DNA from: Rugamonas aquatica
GTDB lineage: Bacteria > Pseudomonadota > Gammaproteobacteria > Burkholderiales > Burkholderiaceae_D
Assembly (NCBI RefSeq): GCF_009380215.1
Contig: NZ_WHUG01000005.1
Span: forward strand, 62,001-126,000
DNA length: 64,000 nucleotides
Reading direction: 5' to 3'
Part shown: in pieces, positions 6,899 to 14,390 of the stretch
Position numbering within the stretch: position 1 is the stretch's first letter
How the letters are laid out: each line of letters starts with the position of its first letter
The notes under the pieces: generated by a model
Databases searched by the model: none
Seen by the model: only the letters and a program-made list of their open reading frames with translations
What the model was told of the DNA's origin: nothing
Translations under genes and position numbers: made by a program

Positions 6899-9037
6899 AT
6901 GTCCACACCAAAATTTGCAGTTTCCGCCATCGCCATGGCGGTGTTACAGGCTTTTCCCGGCGCCGCCGTCGCTGAAACCTCCGCCCCCGAGCAAGCCCTG
7001 CCCGAAGTGGTAATCACCGGCGCCAAGGCGCAGGCCAGCCGCGCCTCCGTGGCCGGCTTCTCCAACGCGCCTCTGCTGGAAACCCCGGCCTCGGTCAGCG
7101 TGCTGAGCTCGCAGCAGATGCTGGACCTGCAAATCCGCTCCACCACCGACGCCGCCAAATACGACGCCAGCCTGAGCGACGCCTACAACGCGGTCGGCTA
7201 CTCGGAACAGTTCTCCATCCGCGGCTTCAAGCTGGACAACGCCTCCAGCTACCGCAAGGACGGCATGGCCATCCCCGGCGACACCCAGATCCCGCTGGAA
7301 AACAAGGAACGCCTGGAAGTGCTGAAAGGCTTGTCCGGCCTGCAGGCAGGCGTGTCCGCGCCGGGCGGCATCGTCAACTACGTCACCAAGCGTCCGACCG
7401 ATACGCCGGTGCGCACCGTGGTGCTGGAAGAGCGCGAGCGCGGCACGCTGTACGGCGCCGTCGACCTGGGCGGCCGCTTTGAAGACAACCGTTTCGGCTA
7501 CCGCTTCAACGCCGCCGCCGAACGCCTGCGCTCCTACATCAAGGGTGCGGACGGCAACCGCAAGTTCGTCTCGGCCGCCTTCGACTGGAAGATCTCGCCG
7601 CAGGCGCTGCTGCAAATCGACGCCGACTACCAGAAGAAATCGCAAGTGACCGCGCCCGGTTTCCAGCTGCTGAACAACCAGACGCTGCCGAACATCCCGG
7701 CCGACACCATGCTCAACAACCAGCCGTGGAGCCGTCCGGTGGAAACCACCAGCAGCAATATCGGCGCCCGCTTCGAGTACCAGTTCACGCCCGACTGGAG
7801 CGCCACCGTCAGCGCCAACCAGCACAACTTCAAGCGCGACGACTACACCGCCTTCCCTTACGGCTGCGGTGCGCAGGATCTGTACCCCGGCTTCTGCGGC
7901 AATGGCGACTACGACGTCTACGACTACGTCAGCCTGGGCGAGAAGAAATCGCCGCTGACCGTGCAAGCGCTGGTGCAGGGCAAATTCACCACCGGCTCGA
8001 TCGCGCACGCCTTCACCGGCGGCGCCTCGCTGTTCAAGAACAGCGAGAAATGGGGCGACGCGCTGTACACCCAGGCCGGCCCAGACGGCAAGGCCTTCAG
8101 CAACATCTACCATCCGATCATGGTGGCGCCGAACGGCGGCACCAGCCTCCCGGTCTCCGAACGCCGCCGCGACAACGAACGCGCCCTGTTCGCGCAGGAC
8201 ATCCTGAGCCTCAACGAACAACTGAAGCTGCACGCCGGCGCGCGCTACGTGCAGGTCAAACGCGACGAAATCGTCGACGCCACGCTGCCGTTCGCCCACA
8301 CCGATATCGGCTTCTGGCTGCCGAACGTGGCGCTGGTGTACAGCCTGCGTCCCAACGTCTCGGTCTACACTTCGTACGCGCAGGGCCTGGAGCACGGCGG
8401 CGTCGCCGGCATCGGCACCAAGAACGTTGGCCTCGCACTGGCGCCCGGCAAATCGAAACAGGTTGAAGTGGGCGTCAAGGCCGACATCCATCCGGACCTG
8501 AGCGCCAGCGTCGCCCTGTTCGAAATCCGCAAGGGCCTCGAATACACCAACGCGCAGACCTACCTGGTGCGCAATGGCCAGGCGCAGAACCGCGGCCTGG
8601 AGATGGCCCTGAACGGCCGCGCCTCGCGCGATCTGACGGTGGGCGTATCGGCCACCGCGCTCAACACGCGCCAGCGCGACACCGGCCAGGCGGACATGGA
8701 CGGCAAACGCGTCCCCAACGTCGCCGCCTTCAAGTCGAGCGTGTACGCCGACTACGCCGTGCCGCAAGTGGCCGGCCTGTCGGTCAACGCCAACTGGGTC
8801 TACTCGGGCAAGAAGGCGTTCGACAAGGAGAACCAGGTGTTCGTGCCGGGCTATCACGTGATGAACCTGGGCGGCGCCTACGCCACCCGCATCGCCGGCA
8901 TGCAGACCACGCTGCGCGCCAGCGTCGACAACGCGTTCGACAAGTTCTACTGGCGCGATGTGACGCCGGACCTGGGCGGCTACCTGATGCCGGGCGCCAC
9001 GCGGACCTTCCGGGTGTCGGCCCAGATGGACTTCTAA
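6899..9037 (+). CDS. TonB-dependent outer-membrane receptor under TPP control
   Basis: 712 residues. Signal peptide at 1-25 (ending GAAVA), a TonB-box-like LPEVVITG at about 35, plug domain to about 160 (with FSIRGF and GGIVNYVTKRP), and a 22-stranded-type barrel ending in aromatic MDF. It resembles siderophore receptors of the FhuE/FcuA type in sequence, but the TPP riboswitch directly upstream argues that its substrate is thiamine or a thiamine precursor; TPP-regulated TonB receptors are known in proteobacteria. It uses energy from TonB-ExbBD (not in the window). Its stop overlaps by four bases the stop of the convergent outer-membrane protein gene. Confidence 0.9.
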   Translation: MSTPKFAVSAIAMAVLQAFPGAAVAETSAPEQALPEVVITGAKAQASRASVAGFSNAPLLETPASVSVLSSQQMLDLQIRSTTDAAKYDASLSDAYNAVGYSEQFSIRGFKLDNASSYRKDGMAIPGDTQIPLENKERLEVLKGLSGLQAGVSAPGGIVNYVTKRPTDTPVRTVVLEERERGTLYGAVDLGGRFEDNRFGYRFNAAAERLRSYIKGADGNRKFVSAAFDWKISPQALLQIDADYQKKSQVTAPGFQLLNNQTLPNIPADTMLNNQPWSRPVETTSSNIGARFEYQFTPDWSATVSANQHNFKRDDYTAFPYGCGAQDLYPGFCGNGDYDVYDYVSLGEKKSPLTVQALVQGKFTTGSIAHAFTGGASLFKNSEKWGDALYTQAGPDGKAFSNIYHPIMVAPNGGTSLPVSERRRDNERALFAQDILSLNEQLKLHAGARYVQVKRDEIVDATLPFAHTDIGFWLPNVALVYSLRPNVSVYTSYAQGLEHGGVAGIGTKNVGLALAPGKSKQVEVGVKADIHPDLSASVALFEIRKGLEYTNAQTYLVRNGQAQNRGLEMALNGRASRDLTVGVSATALNTRQRDTGQADMDGKRVPNVAAFKSSVYADYAVPQVAGLSVNANWVYSGKKAFDKENQVFVPGYHVMNLGGAYATRIAGMQTTLRASVDNAFDKFYWRDVTPDLGGYLMPGATRTFRVSAQMDF

Positions 9038-9759
9038 AAGATCAGCTGCGCGCGCATCGAAAAACTCTTCGCTGCGCGCGCCGAGTTCCTGCCGATCAGG
9101 TAAGCGAATTCGTACTTGATCTCCTGCCGGCCGATATCGCGGTGCCCGAACACCGCCGGTCCGGCGCGGTGCGACTGCTGCCGGTATGGCAGCCAGTCAT
9201 TCCACTTCCCCACTTCACCGAAGGCCTGCACGCCGGGCTGCAGCCACGGCTTCCAGTTGTGCTTGACCTGCAGCTGGGAAGTCAGCTCCATCGGATGCTC
9301 GCCGCCGCCCGGCGCCACGCGATAGTCGCGCTGGAAGAACAGATTGGCGTTGAACTGCGTGCGGCCGATTTCCGTCTTCAGCACCGGTCCCCATTCCAGC
9401 GCGTAGCCGCTGGCATTGTCGCGTGCCTTTTCCAGCTTGGTGTGCAGCGCCAGGTCGAAGTCGTACTGGCCCTGCGTCAGCAGATAGTCGTTCTGCCACG
9501 CCGTCTCCACCCAATGGCCGGCGCCGCCGTTGACCTTGACCCACTTGGCATAGACCTCGGTGTACCAGCGCGACGTGACGCCGTAGCCGATGCCGATTTC
9601 CGGCGCAGCCACGGTCAGGCCCTTGTAGTGGGCGTTCCAGTATTTGTAGTCGAGGGAGAGCTGGCCCTCCACGTCGTAGGTGGAGACCAGGTAGTAGCCG
9701 GTGTCGGCCAGCGCCAGCGGGGATACGCACATCAACATCGCCGCCAGCTGCTTTTTCAT
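9034..9759 (-). CDS. Outer-membrane beta-barrel protein, last gene of pnuC operon
   Basis: 241 residues with a signal peptide (MKKQLAAMLMCVSPLALA). The mature sequence has alternating aromatic and polar residues typical of an outer-membrane barrel (YYLVSTYDVEGQLSLDYKYW, and a terminal strand ending AQLIF). No specific family is assigned. Its ATG overlaps the stop of the kinase gene (ATGA), so it is co-translated with pnuC and the kinase. A passive channel or a scaffold for uptake is a reasonable inference. It ends convergent with the TonB receptor. Confidence 0.75.
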   Translation of the reverse strand: MKKQLAAMLMCVSPLALADTGYYLVSTYDVEGQLSLDYKYWNAHYKGLTVAAPEIGIGYGVTSRWYTEVYAKWVKVNGGAGHWVETAWQNDYLLTQGQYDFDLALHTKLEKARDNASGYALEWGPVLKTEIGRTQFNANLFFQRDYRVAPGGGEHPMELTSQLQVKHNWKPWLQPGVQAFGEVGKWNDWLPYRQQSHRAGPAVFGHRDIGRQEIKYEFAYLIGRNSARAAKSFSMRAQLIF

Positions 9760-10277
9760 CGTAGGTGCCGCTCCACTTGGGACAGTCGTTCAGCCGGATC
9801 GCCGGATACCAGCAGATAGGGTATCCCACGCGCAGCCAGCTCGTCCAGCAGCATGCGGTCGATAATCACGCTCACCTCTTCGGATTCGCGATGCAGGCCT
9901 TCCTCCACCCATGGGATATCCGGCGCCGTCACCAGCGTGATGGCGTAATCCTGCCGGTGGCTGGCCGCCAGCGCGCCCAGTTGCTGGTCGAAGCCGCCGA
10001 AATAATGGCGGCCGTACACCAGCGTCATCAACGGCGCGGTGTCGCAAAAAAGATACTGGTGGGCGCGCGGCGCGGCTGCATCCTCGCGGTCGCGCTGCGT
10101 GGCGGCGATGTGGAACTGGTCCTCCGCCACCGGCACCCGCTCTTCCGTGTCGACGAACTCGCGCAGATACTCCGGCACCCACAACGTTTGATAATGCTCG
10201 GCCAGCGCCGCGGCCAGCGTCGACTTGCCCGACGAGGTCGTGCCCAGCACGGCCACCCGCAGCGGCGCCGCGCTCAT
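9756..10277 (-). CDS. NadR-like P-loop kinase (ribosylnicotinamide-kinase-type domain)
   Basis: 173 residues from the ATG at 10277, which overlaps the pnuC stop (ATGA). The P-loop GTTSSGKST is at about 12-20. Later blocks such as WVPEYLREFV, LFCDTAPL and TLVTAPDIPWVEEGLHRESE follow the order of the kinase domain of NadR. The nucleotidyltransferase and DNA-binding parts of NadR are missing, so this is a stand-alone kinase. PnuC-type importers work by metabolic trapping, so this enzyme probably phosphorylates the imported molecule: nicotinamide riboside if PnuC is canonical, or thiamine if the nearby TPP-controlled receptor shows the true substrate. The longer frame upstream runs inside pnuC and is a shadow. 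Confidence 0.82.
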   Translation of the reverse strand: MSAAPLRVAVLGTTSSGKSTLAAALAEHYQTLWVPEYLREFVDTEERVPVAEDQFHIAATQRDREDAAAPRAHQYLFCDTAPLMTLVYGRHYFGGFDQQLGALAASHRQDYAITLVTAPDIPWVEEGLHRESEEVSVIIDRMLLDELAARGIPYLLVSGDPAERLSQVERHLR

Positions 10278-10885
10278 TCCAGCACCATGCGGCGGTCCTT
10301 GCCGTCTATGCGCCAGGCGCGCAGGCCGATCGCCGCCATGGCGACGAACACCGCGTACAGCACCGCCGTCAACATCAGGTGCTTGTGCACGTACAGCACC
10401 ACGTACAGCACGTCGACGATGATCCATACCACCCAGTTCTCCAGCTTTTTACGCGACAGCAGAAGCTGCCCCAACAGGCTGCCGGCGGTCAGGAAGCCGT
10501 CGGCCATCGGCACATCGGTATCGGTGTAGTGCGACAGGAACCACCACAGCAGCCCGAAACCCAGCAGCCAGCCGCCGACGGCCAGCCAGCCGCTGTTGCG
10601 GTCCAGCCGCGTCACGGGCAGCGACTCGGCCGTGCTCGGCACGCCGCTCAGCCACTGCTTCCAGCCCCATACCGACACCGCGATAAACACCAGCTGCAGC
10701 GCCATGTCGCCATACAACCTGGCGTCGTAAAACACCACGCCGTAAATCGCCGACGACAGGATGGACAGCAACCAGGCCCAGTGCAACTGGGTGATGTTGA
10801 ACAGCACCGTGATTACCGCCAGCACAAAGCCGAGCAGTTCAAGCGGCGTAGTGCCGAAGCCAAACAGGACAAGCGGATCGTTCAT
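10274..10885 (-). CDS. PnuC-family vitamin-precursor transporter
   Basis: 203 residues, seven or so membrane segments. The family pattern is clear: TPLELLGFVLAVITVLFNI at the N-terminus, AVSVWGWKQW mid-way and the C-terminal VVWIIVDVLYVVLYVHKHL with WR near the end. PnuC proteins move nicotinamide riboside by facilitated diffusion; close relatives called PnuT carry thiamine and are usually TPP-regulated. Here the neighbouring, convergent TonB receptor is TPP-controlled, which makes PnuT a real option, but no riboswitch precedes this gene itself. First gene of a three-gene, ATGA-coupled operon with the kinase and the outer-membrane protein. Confidence 0.9.
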   Translation of the reverse strand: MNDPLVLFGFGTTPLELLGFVLAVITVLFNITQLHWAWLLSILSSAIYGVVFYDARLYGDMALQLVFIAVSVWGWKQWLSGVPSTAESLPVTRLDRNSGWLAVGGWLLGFGLLWWFLSHYTDTDVPMADGFLTAGSLLGQLLLSRKKLENWVVWIIVDVLYVVLYVHKHLMLTAVLYAVFVAMAAIGLRAWRIDGKDRRMVLE

Positions 10886-11030
10886 CAGTTCCGGGGGTAG
10901 CGCGGCCAGGGCCGCCAGGGTGGGAAATATCGCCGCGGCAGTATGCGAGTTTTCAGCTGAATAAGCAAGATTTGGCGGCTCGCCGCCCGTACATTCCTAA
11001 AAACATAACATTACAAATTAAACATTGTTA

Positions 11031-11059
11031 TTGATTTGAAATTGCCCATATGTCATTAT
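11031..11059 (+). promoter_or_regulatory. Candidate sigma-70 promoter
   Basis: TTGATT at 11031 and CATTAT at 11054 are separated by 17 bases, in an AT-rich stretch upstream of the secreted protein at 11099. A GGAG lies eight bases before that gene's ATG. Confidence 0.4.
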
Positions 11060-11098
11060 TAATTGGCAACATCCTTTTAATCCATATGGAGCATCAGA

Positions 11099-12088
11099 AT
11101 GCGAAAAATCCTGTTTCTTGCCGCGATACTGGCGGCTGGCGCAGCACACGCCGACTTCATTCCCCGCGTCCGGTCCGGACAAAACGTCGCCACCGTCAGC
11201 CTGAACGGCGGCAGCCTGACTTACTCGCAACCCTGGGGCAGCGGCACGCTGGGCGCCCTGATTGTCGATGCGCAGAATGTGCCGCGCCAGATCGAAAACG
11301 GCTTGAACGCCGCCGCCGCCAACGCCATCAACGGCCATGGCGCGACCTTCGGCCGAGGCACCGTGACCGGCACCCCCACCCTGACCTTGCGTCCCGACGC
11401 GAGCGGCGTCGTGTTCGCAACCATGACCGGCCTCAGCTATCGTGTCACCTCGTCCTTCAGCGGCACCAAGTGGGGCGTAATCAACTACAGCTGCACCAAC
11501 ACCACCGACTACAACAACATCACCGTCACCGCGCAGTACGGCACGGCCGATGGCGTGATCCCGCCCACCAAGGTCGGCATCAACGGCACCCTGAACACTT
11601 CCACCGATTGCGATTCCAACCTCAGCTGGATACTGCCGGTGCTCGGCGACATCCTGATTAACAAGGCCGAAGGCAAGGTCGATGCCGGCATCGCCAACGC
11701 CGTGCAAAATGGTCTGGCCGGCGTCACGCAGAACTTCTTCTTCAAGCGTGACCAGAACTGGCTGGTGGGCCTGAACCGCCTGATCCCGGCCGACAAGGTC
11801 GTCACCTACCCGGGCGGCAGCTTCCCGATCGGTCAATACATCGCCAACAACCTGCCCTACCTGATCGCCAACAGCCAGATCACGCTGAAGCTGGGCCGCG
11901 GCGCCAACCTGAATCCCGTATTGGGCACCAACGAACCGCCGTATGACCTGAGCGGCGACGCCATCACGCTGACGCTGACGTCGCCGGGCGTGAACTTCAC
12001 CGCCAATCTGAGCGAACAGGTCAACGTGTACTGGCTGTGGCAATGCAGCATCGCCAATCCATCGCGCAAATGCCAGGATCCGCGCTAA
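11099..12088 (+). CDS. Secreted protein of unknown function
   Basis: 329 residues with a clear signal peptide (MRKILFLAAILAAGAAHA). The mature chain is rich in Asn, Thr, Gly and Val with beta-strand periodicity and contains cysteine pairs (NYSCTNTT with STDCDSN, and WLWQCSI with SRKCQDPR at the end), suggesting two disulfides. A middle part (about 190-225) is amphipathic: VDAGIANAVQNGLAGV. I recognise no family. It is a single-gene unit with its own promoter candidate and a strong terminator 12 bases after the stop. Periplasmic or extracellular location is likely. Confidence 0.75.
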   Translation: MRKILFLAAILAAGAAHADFIPRVRSGQNVATVSLNGGSLTYSQPWGSGTLGALIVDAQNVPRQIENGLNAAAANAINGHGATFGRGTVTGTPTLTLRPDASGVVFATMTGLSYRVTSSFSGTKWGVINYSCTNTTDYNNITVTAQYGTADGVIPPTKVGINGTLNTSTDCDSNLSWILPVLGDILINKAEGKVDAGIANAVQNGLAGVTQNFFFKRDQNWLVGLNRLIPADKVVTYPGGSFPIGQYIANNLPYLIANSQITLKLGRGANLNPVLGTNEPPYDLSGDAITLTLTSPGVNFTANLSEQVNVYWLWQCSIANPSRKCQDPR

Positions 12089-12100
12089 GCACGGATAAGG

Positions 12101-12159
12101 AAAAAGCCCCGTGTGCGCATGCGACGCTCAAGATCGTCGCACGCCACACGGGGCTTTTT
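12101..12159. terminator. Strong bidirectional intrinsic terminator
   Basis: AAAAAGCCCCGTGTG (12101-12115) pairs with CACACGGGGCTTTTT (12145-12159). The A-run and T-run on both sides let it end transcription of both convergent genes, the secreted protein at 11099 and the S46 peptidase. The loop holds a second inverted segment (GCGACG with CGTCGC). Confidence 0.92.
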
Positions 12160-12178
12160 GCATCGGGATCGTCCAGGC

Positions 12179-14320
12179 TTACTTGGACTTGGCCGGATAC
12201 TTGATGGTCATTTCCCTCAGCACGTTATCGGCGTGGTCCACTTCGGCCATCACCCACAGCATGTAGCGGATATCCATGTGGATGGCGCGGGTGATGGCGG
12301 TATCGAAGTACCAGTCCTTGGTGATGGACTCGTAGGTCGAATCGAAATTCAGGCCGATCAACTCGCCGTTACGGTTCATCACGGCGGAACCGGAATTGCC
12401 GCCGGTGGTGTCGGCGCTGGTCAGGAAGTCGACCGGCACCGTGCCCAGGACAGGATCCTTGAACTGGCCGTAGCGCTTGGCCTTGATCGCATCCAGCAGT
12501 TTCTGCGGCGCGTTGAACGGATCCTTGCCGGTGTTCTTCTCGACGATGCCTTCGACCGTGGTGAACGGCCCTTTGGTGATGCCATCCTTGGGCGAGTATG
12601 GCGACACGGTGCCGTAGGTCACGCGCAGCGTCGAATTCGCATCCGGGTAGACCGGCTTGCCCTGCGATTTCTTCCACGCGATCACGGCCTGCATGTATTG
12701 CGGGATCACGCGTTCCAGGTTGCCGTCCAATTCCTTGCGGCGTTCCTTCAGCAACTGGGTCACGTCGTCCAGCTTGACGGCCAGCTGCACGAAGGCGTCG
12801 GTGGACGCGGCCATCGCGGCGGCATCCTTGCCCACCCACGCCAGACGCTTGGCGGTGTCGCCCAGTTCGGACTTGGCGTACAGCGCAGGCACCGCGTCCA
12901 CGGCCGGCAGCAGCGCATCCATGCCGCTGACATGCATGGACTTCGGCAGCTTGGCGTAGCGCTGCAAGGCGGCGACGAAGCGCGCCTGGTCCACGCTGCC
13001 CACGTAGGACTGCTCCAGGCGGTTCAGGCGGGCCTTGATGAAGGTCAGGTCGCGCTGCTGGTAGCCGGTTTCGCGTTCCGCGTCCGGCTTGGCGCTTTCA
13101 CGCGCCAGGCGATACAGCGTGCTGCCGCTTTTCAGCAGGTCGCCGGTGGTGGCGACGCTGTAGCCGAATTCCTCGTCGCTCAGCGCCAGGTCGGCGGCGA
13201 TCACGGCGTCCAGTTCGGCCAGCAGGGTTTTCGACACGCCCGCCTGCTTGTTGTACCAGGCGCGGAACTCCGCATCCTGCACGTCCTTGATGGCGGCGAT
13301 GTCCTTGCGCGCAAAGCCGTCCAGCAGGCCCTGGGTTTTCTTCATCACGTTGTTCATGCTCTTGTCGACGCTGGCGTAACGCACGGCGGCGGCAGGATTG
13401 CCCTTGGTGGCGGCGGCGATCACGTCCAGGTCGGCCTGGATCTCGGCCACTTTGGCCGGGTAGGCCGAATCGCGCGCGGCGCGGATTTCCGACGGCAGCT
13501 TGTAGCGGCTGGTGCGGCCAGGGTAGCCGGCCAGCAGCACCGGATCGCCGTTTTTCAGGCCGGCGGCGGAGACCACCAGGAAGTCCTTCGAGTGGTAAGG
13601 CACGTTGTCCGGCGACGGATCGGCCGGACGGCCATCCTTGCCGACGTAGGCGCGCAGGAAGGAATAGTCGCCGCCCTGGCGTGGCCATTCGTAGTTGTCG
13701 ATGTCGCCGCCGAAGTTACCGATCATGTCGGCCGGCGCGTACACCAGGCGCACGTCGCGTATCATCATCTGGCGGATGCGGTAGTACTCCAGGCCGCGGT
13801 GGAAGGCCGGCACCGAGCAGCGGTAGATCTTGTCGCTCTCGCATTCGGCGATCAGCGCCTTGATCGATTTTTCCACAGCGTCGTGGCGCTGCTTGCCGCT
13901 CATGGTGTCGCTCACGCCCTTGAGCACGCGCTCGGTGACGTTTTCCACCTTGTCGGTCACGTAGACCAGCGTGTTCGGGCCGCCCGGCAGCTCTTCGGCG
14001 CGGGTCTTGGCCAGATAGCCGTCGACGATGTAGTTGTGTTCAGGCGTGGCGTTGCGCTGGATCGCACCGTAGGCGCAATGGTGGTTCGTCACCACCAGGC
14101 CGGCGTCCGACACGAACGACGCCGAGCAGCCGCCCAGCGAAACGATGGCGCTCATCGGATGCTTGGACAGGTCGGCCAGTTTTTCGGCCGGGATGGTGAT
14201 GCCGATGCGCTTCAATTCGGATTTCAGCTGCGGCAGCTGGTACGGTTGCCATTGGCCTTCGTCGGCCTGGGCCGCGGTGGCGGCCATCAGCGCCGCTGGA
14301 AGAACGAGATATTTTAACAA
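12179..14320 (-). CDS. S46-family dipeptidyl-peptidase (DPP7/DPP11 type)
   Basis: 713 residues from a TTG start at 14320, preceded by GGGG eight bases upstream and giving a good signal peptide (LKYLVLPAALMAATAAQA). An ATG at 14407 would add 29 residues, spoil the signal and overlap the upstream kinase gene. The triad is visible: His in TNHHCAYG (about 80), Asp in the DNYEWPRQGGDY region and Ser in TGGNSGSAVMN (about 628). S46 enzymes remove dipeptides from the N-terminus of peptides in the periplasm. The specificity position lies in GLNFDST, where DPP11 has Arg and DPP7 has Gly; here it appears to be Ser, so the preference is open. Confidence 0.9.
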   Translation of the reverse strand: MLKYLVLPAALMAATAAQADEGQWQPYQLPQLKSELKRIGITIPAEKLADLSKHPMSAIVSLGGCSASFVSDAGLVVTNHHCAYGAIQRNATPEHNYIVDGYLAKTRAEELPGGPNTLVYVTDKVENVTERVLKGVSDTMSGKQRHDAVEKSIKALIAECESDKIYRCSVPAFHRGLEYYRIRQMMIRDVRLVYAPADMIGNFGGDIDNYEWPRQGGDYSFLRAYVGKDGRPADPSPDNVPYHSKDFLVVSAAGLKNGDPVLLAGYPGRTSRYKLPSEIRAARDSAYPAKVAEIQADLDVIAAATKGNPAAAVRYASVDKSMNNVMKKTQGLLDGFARKDIAAIKDVQDAEFRAWYNKQAGVSKTLLAELDAVIAADLALSDEEFGYSVATTGDLLKSGSTLYRLARESAKPDAERETGYQQRDLTFIKARLNRLEQSYVGSVDQARFVAALQRYAKLPKSMHVSGMDALLPAVDAVPALYAKSELGDTAKRLAWVGKDAAAMAASTDAFVQLAVKLDDVTQLLKERRKELDGNLERVIPQYMQAVIAWKKSQGKPVYPDANSTLRVTYGTVSPYSPKDGITKGPFTTVEGIVEKNTGKDPFNAPQKLLDAIKAKRYGQFKDPVLGTVPVDFLTSADTTGGNSGSAVMNRNGELIGLNFDSTYESITKDWYFDTAITRAIHMDIRYMLWVMAEVDHADNVLREMTIKYPAKSK

Positions 14321-14390
14321 GATATATGCCCCAGTTTGAGTTCTGGCGGCAGTATATGCCTTCTGCGGAAGGCTGAAAATGCTTTTATGT

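Noticed and set aside
10886..11098. Search for a second TPP riboswitch before pnuC
   Set aside because: The minus strand in this gap lacks the conserved THI blocks (GAGA-TACCC and ACCTGAT); control of pnuC by TPP is therefore not supported directly.
12113..14317. A 734-codon open frame opposite the S46 peptidase
   Set aside because: The peptidase has a signal peptide and full triad; the reverse frame has no motif and contains the terminator loop in its first codons.
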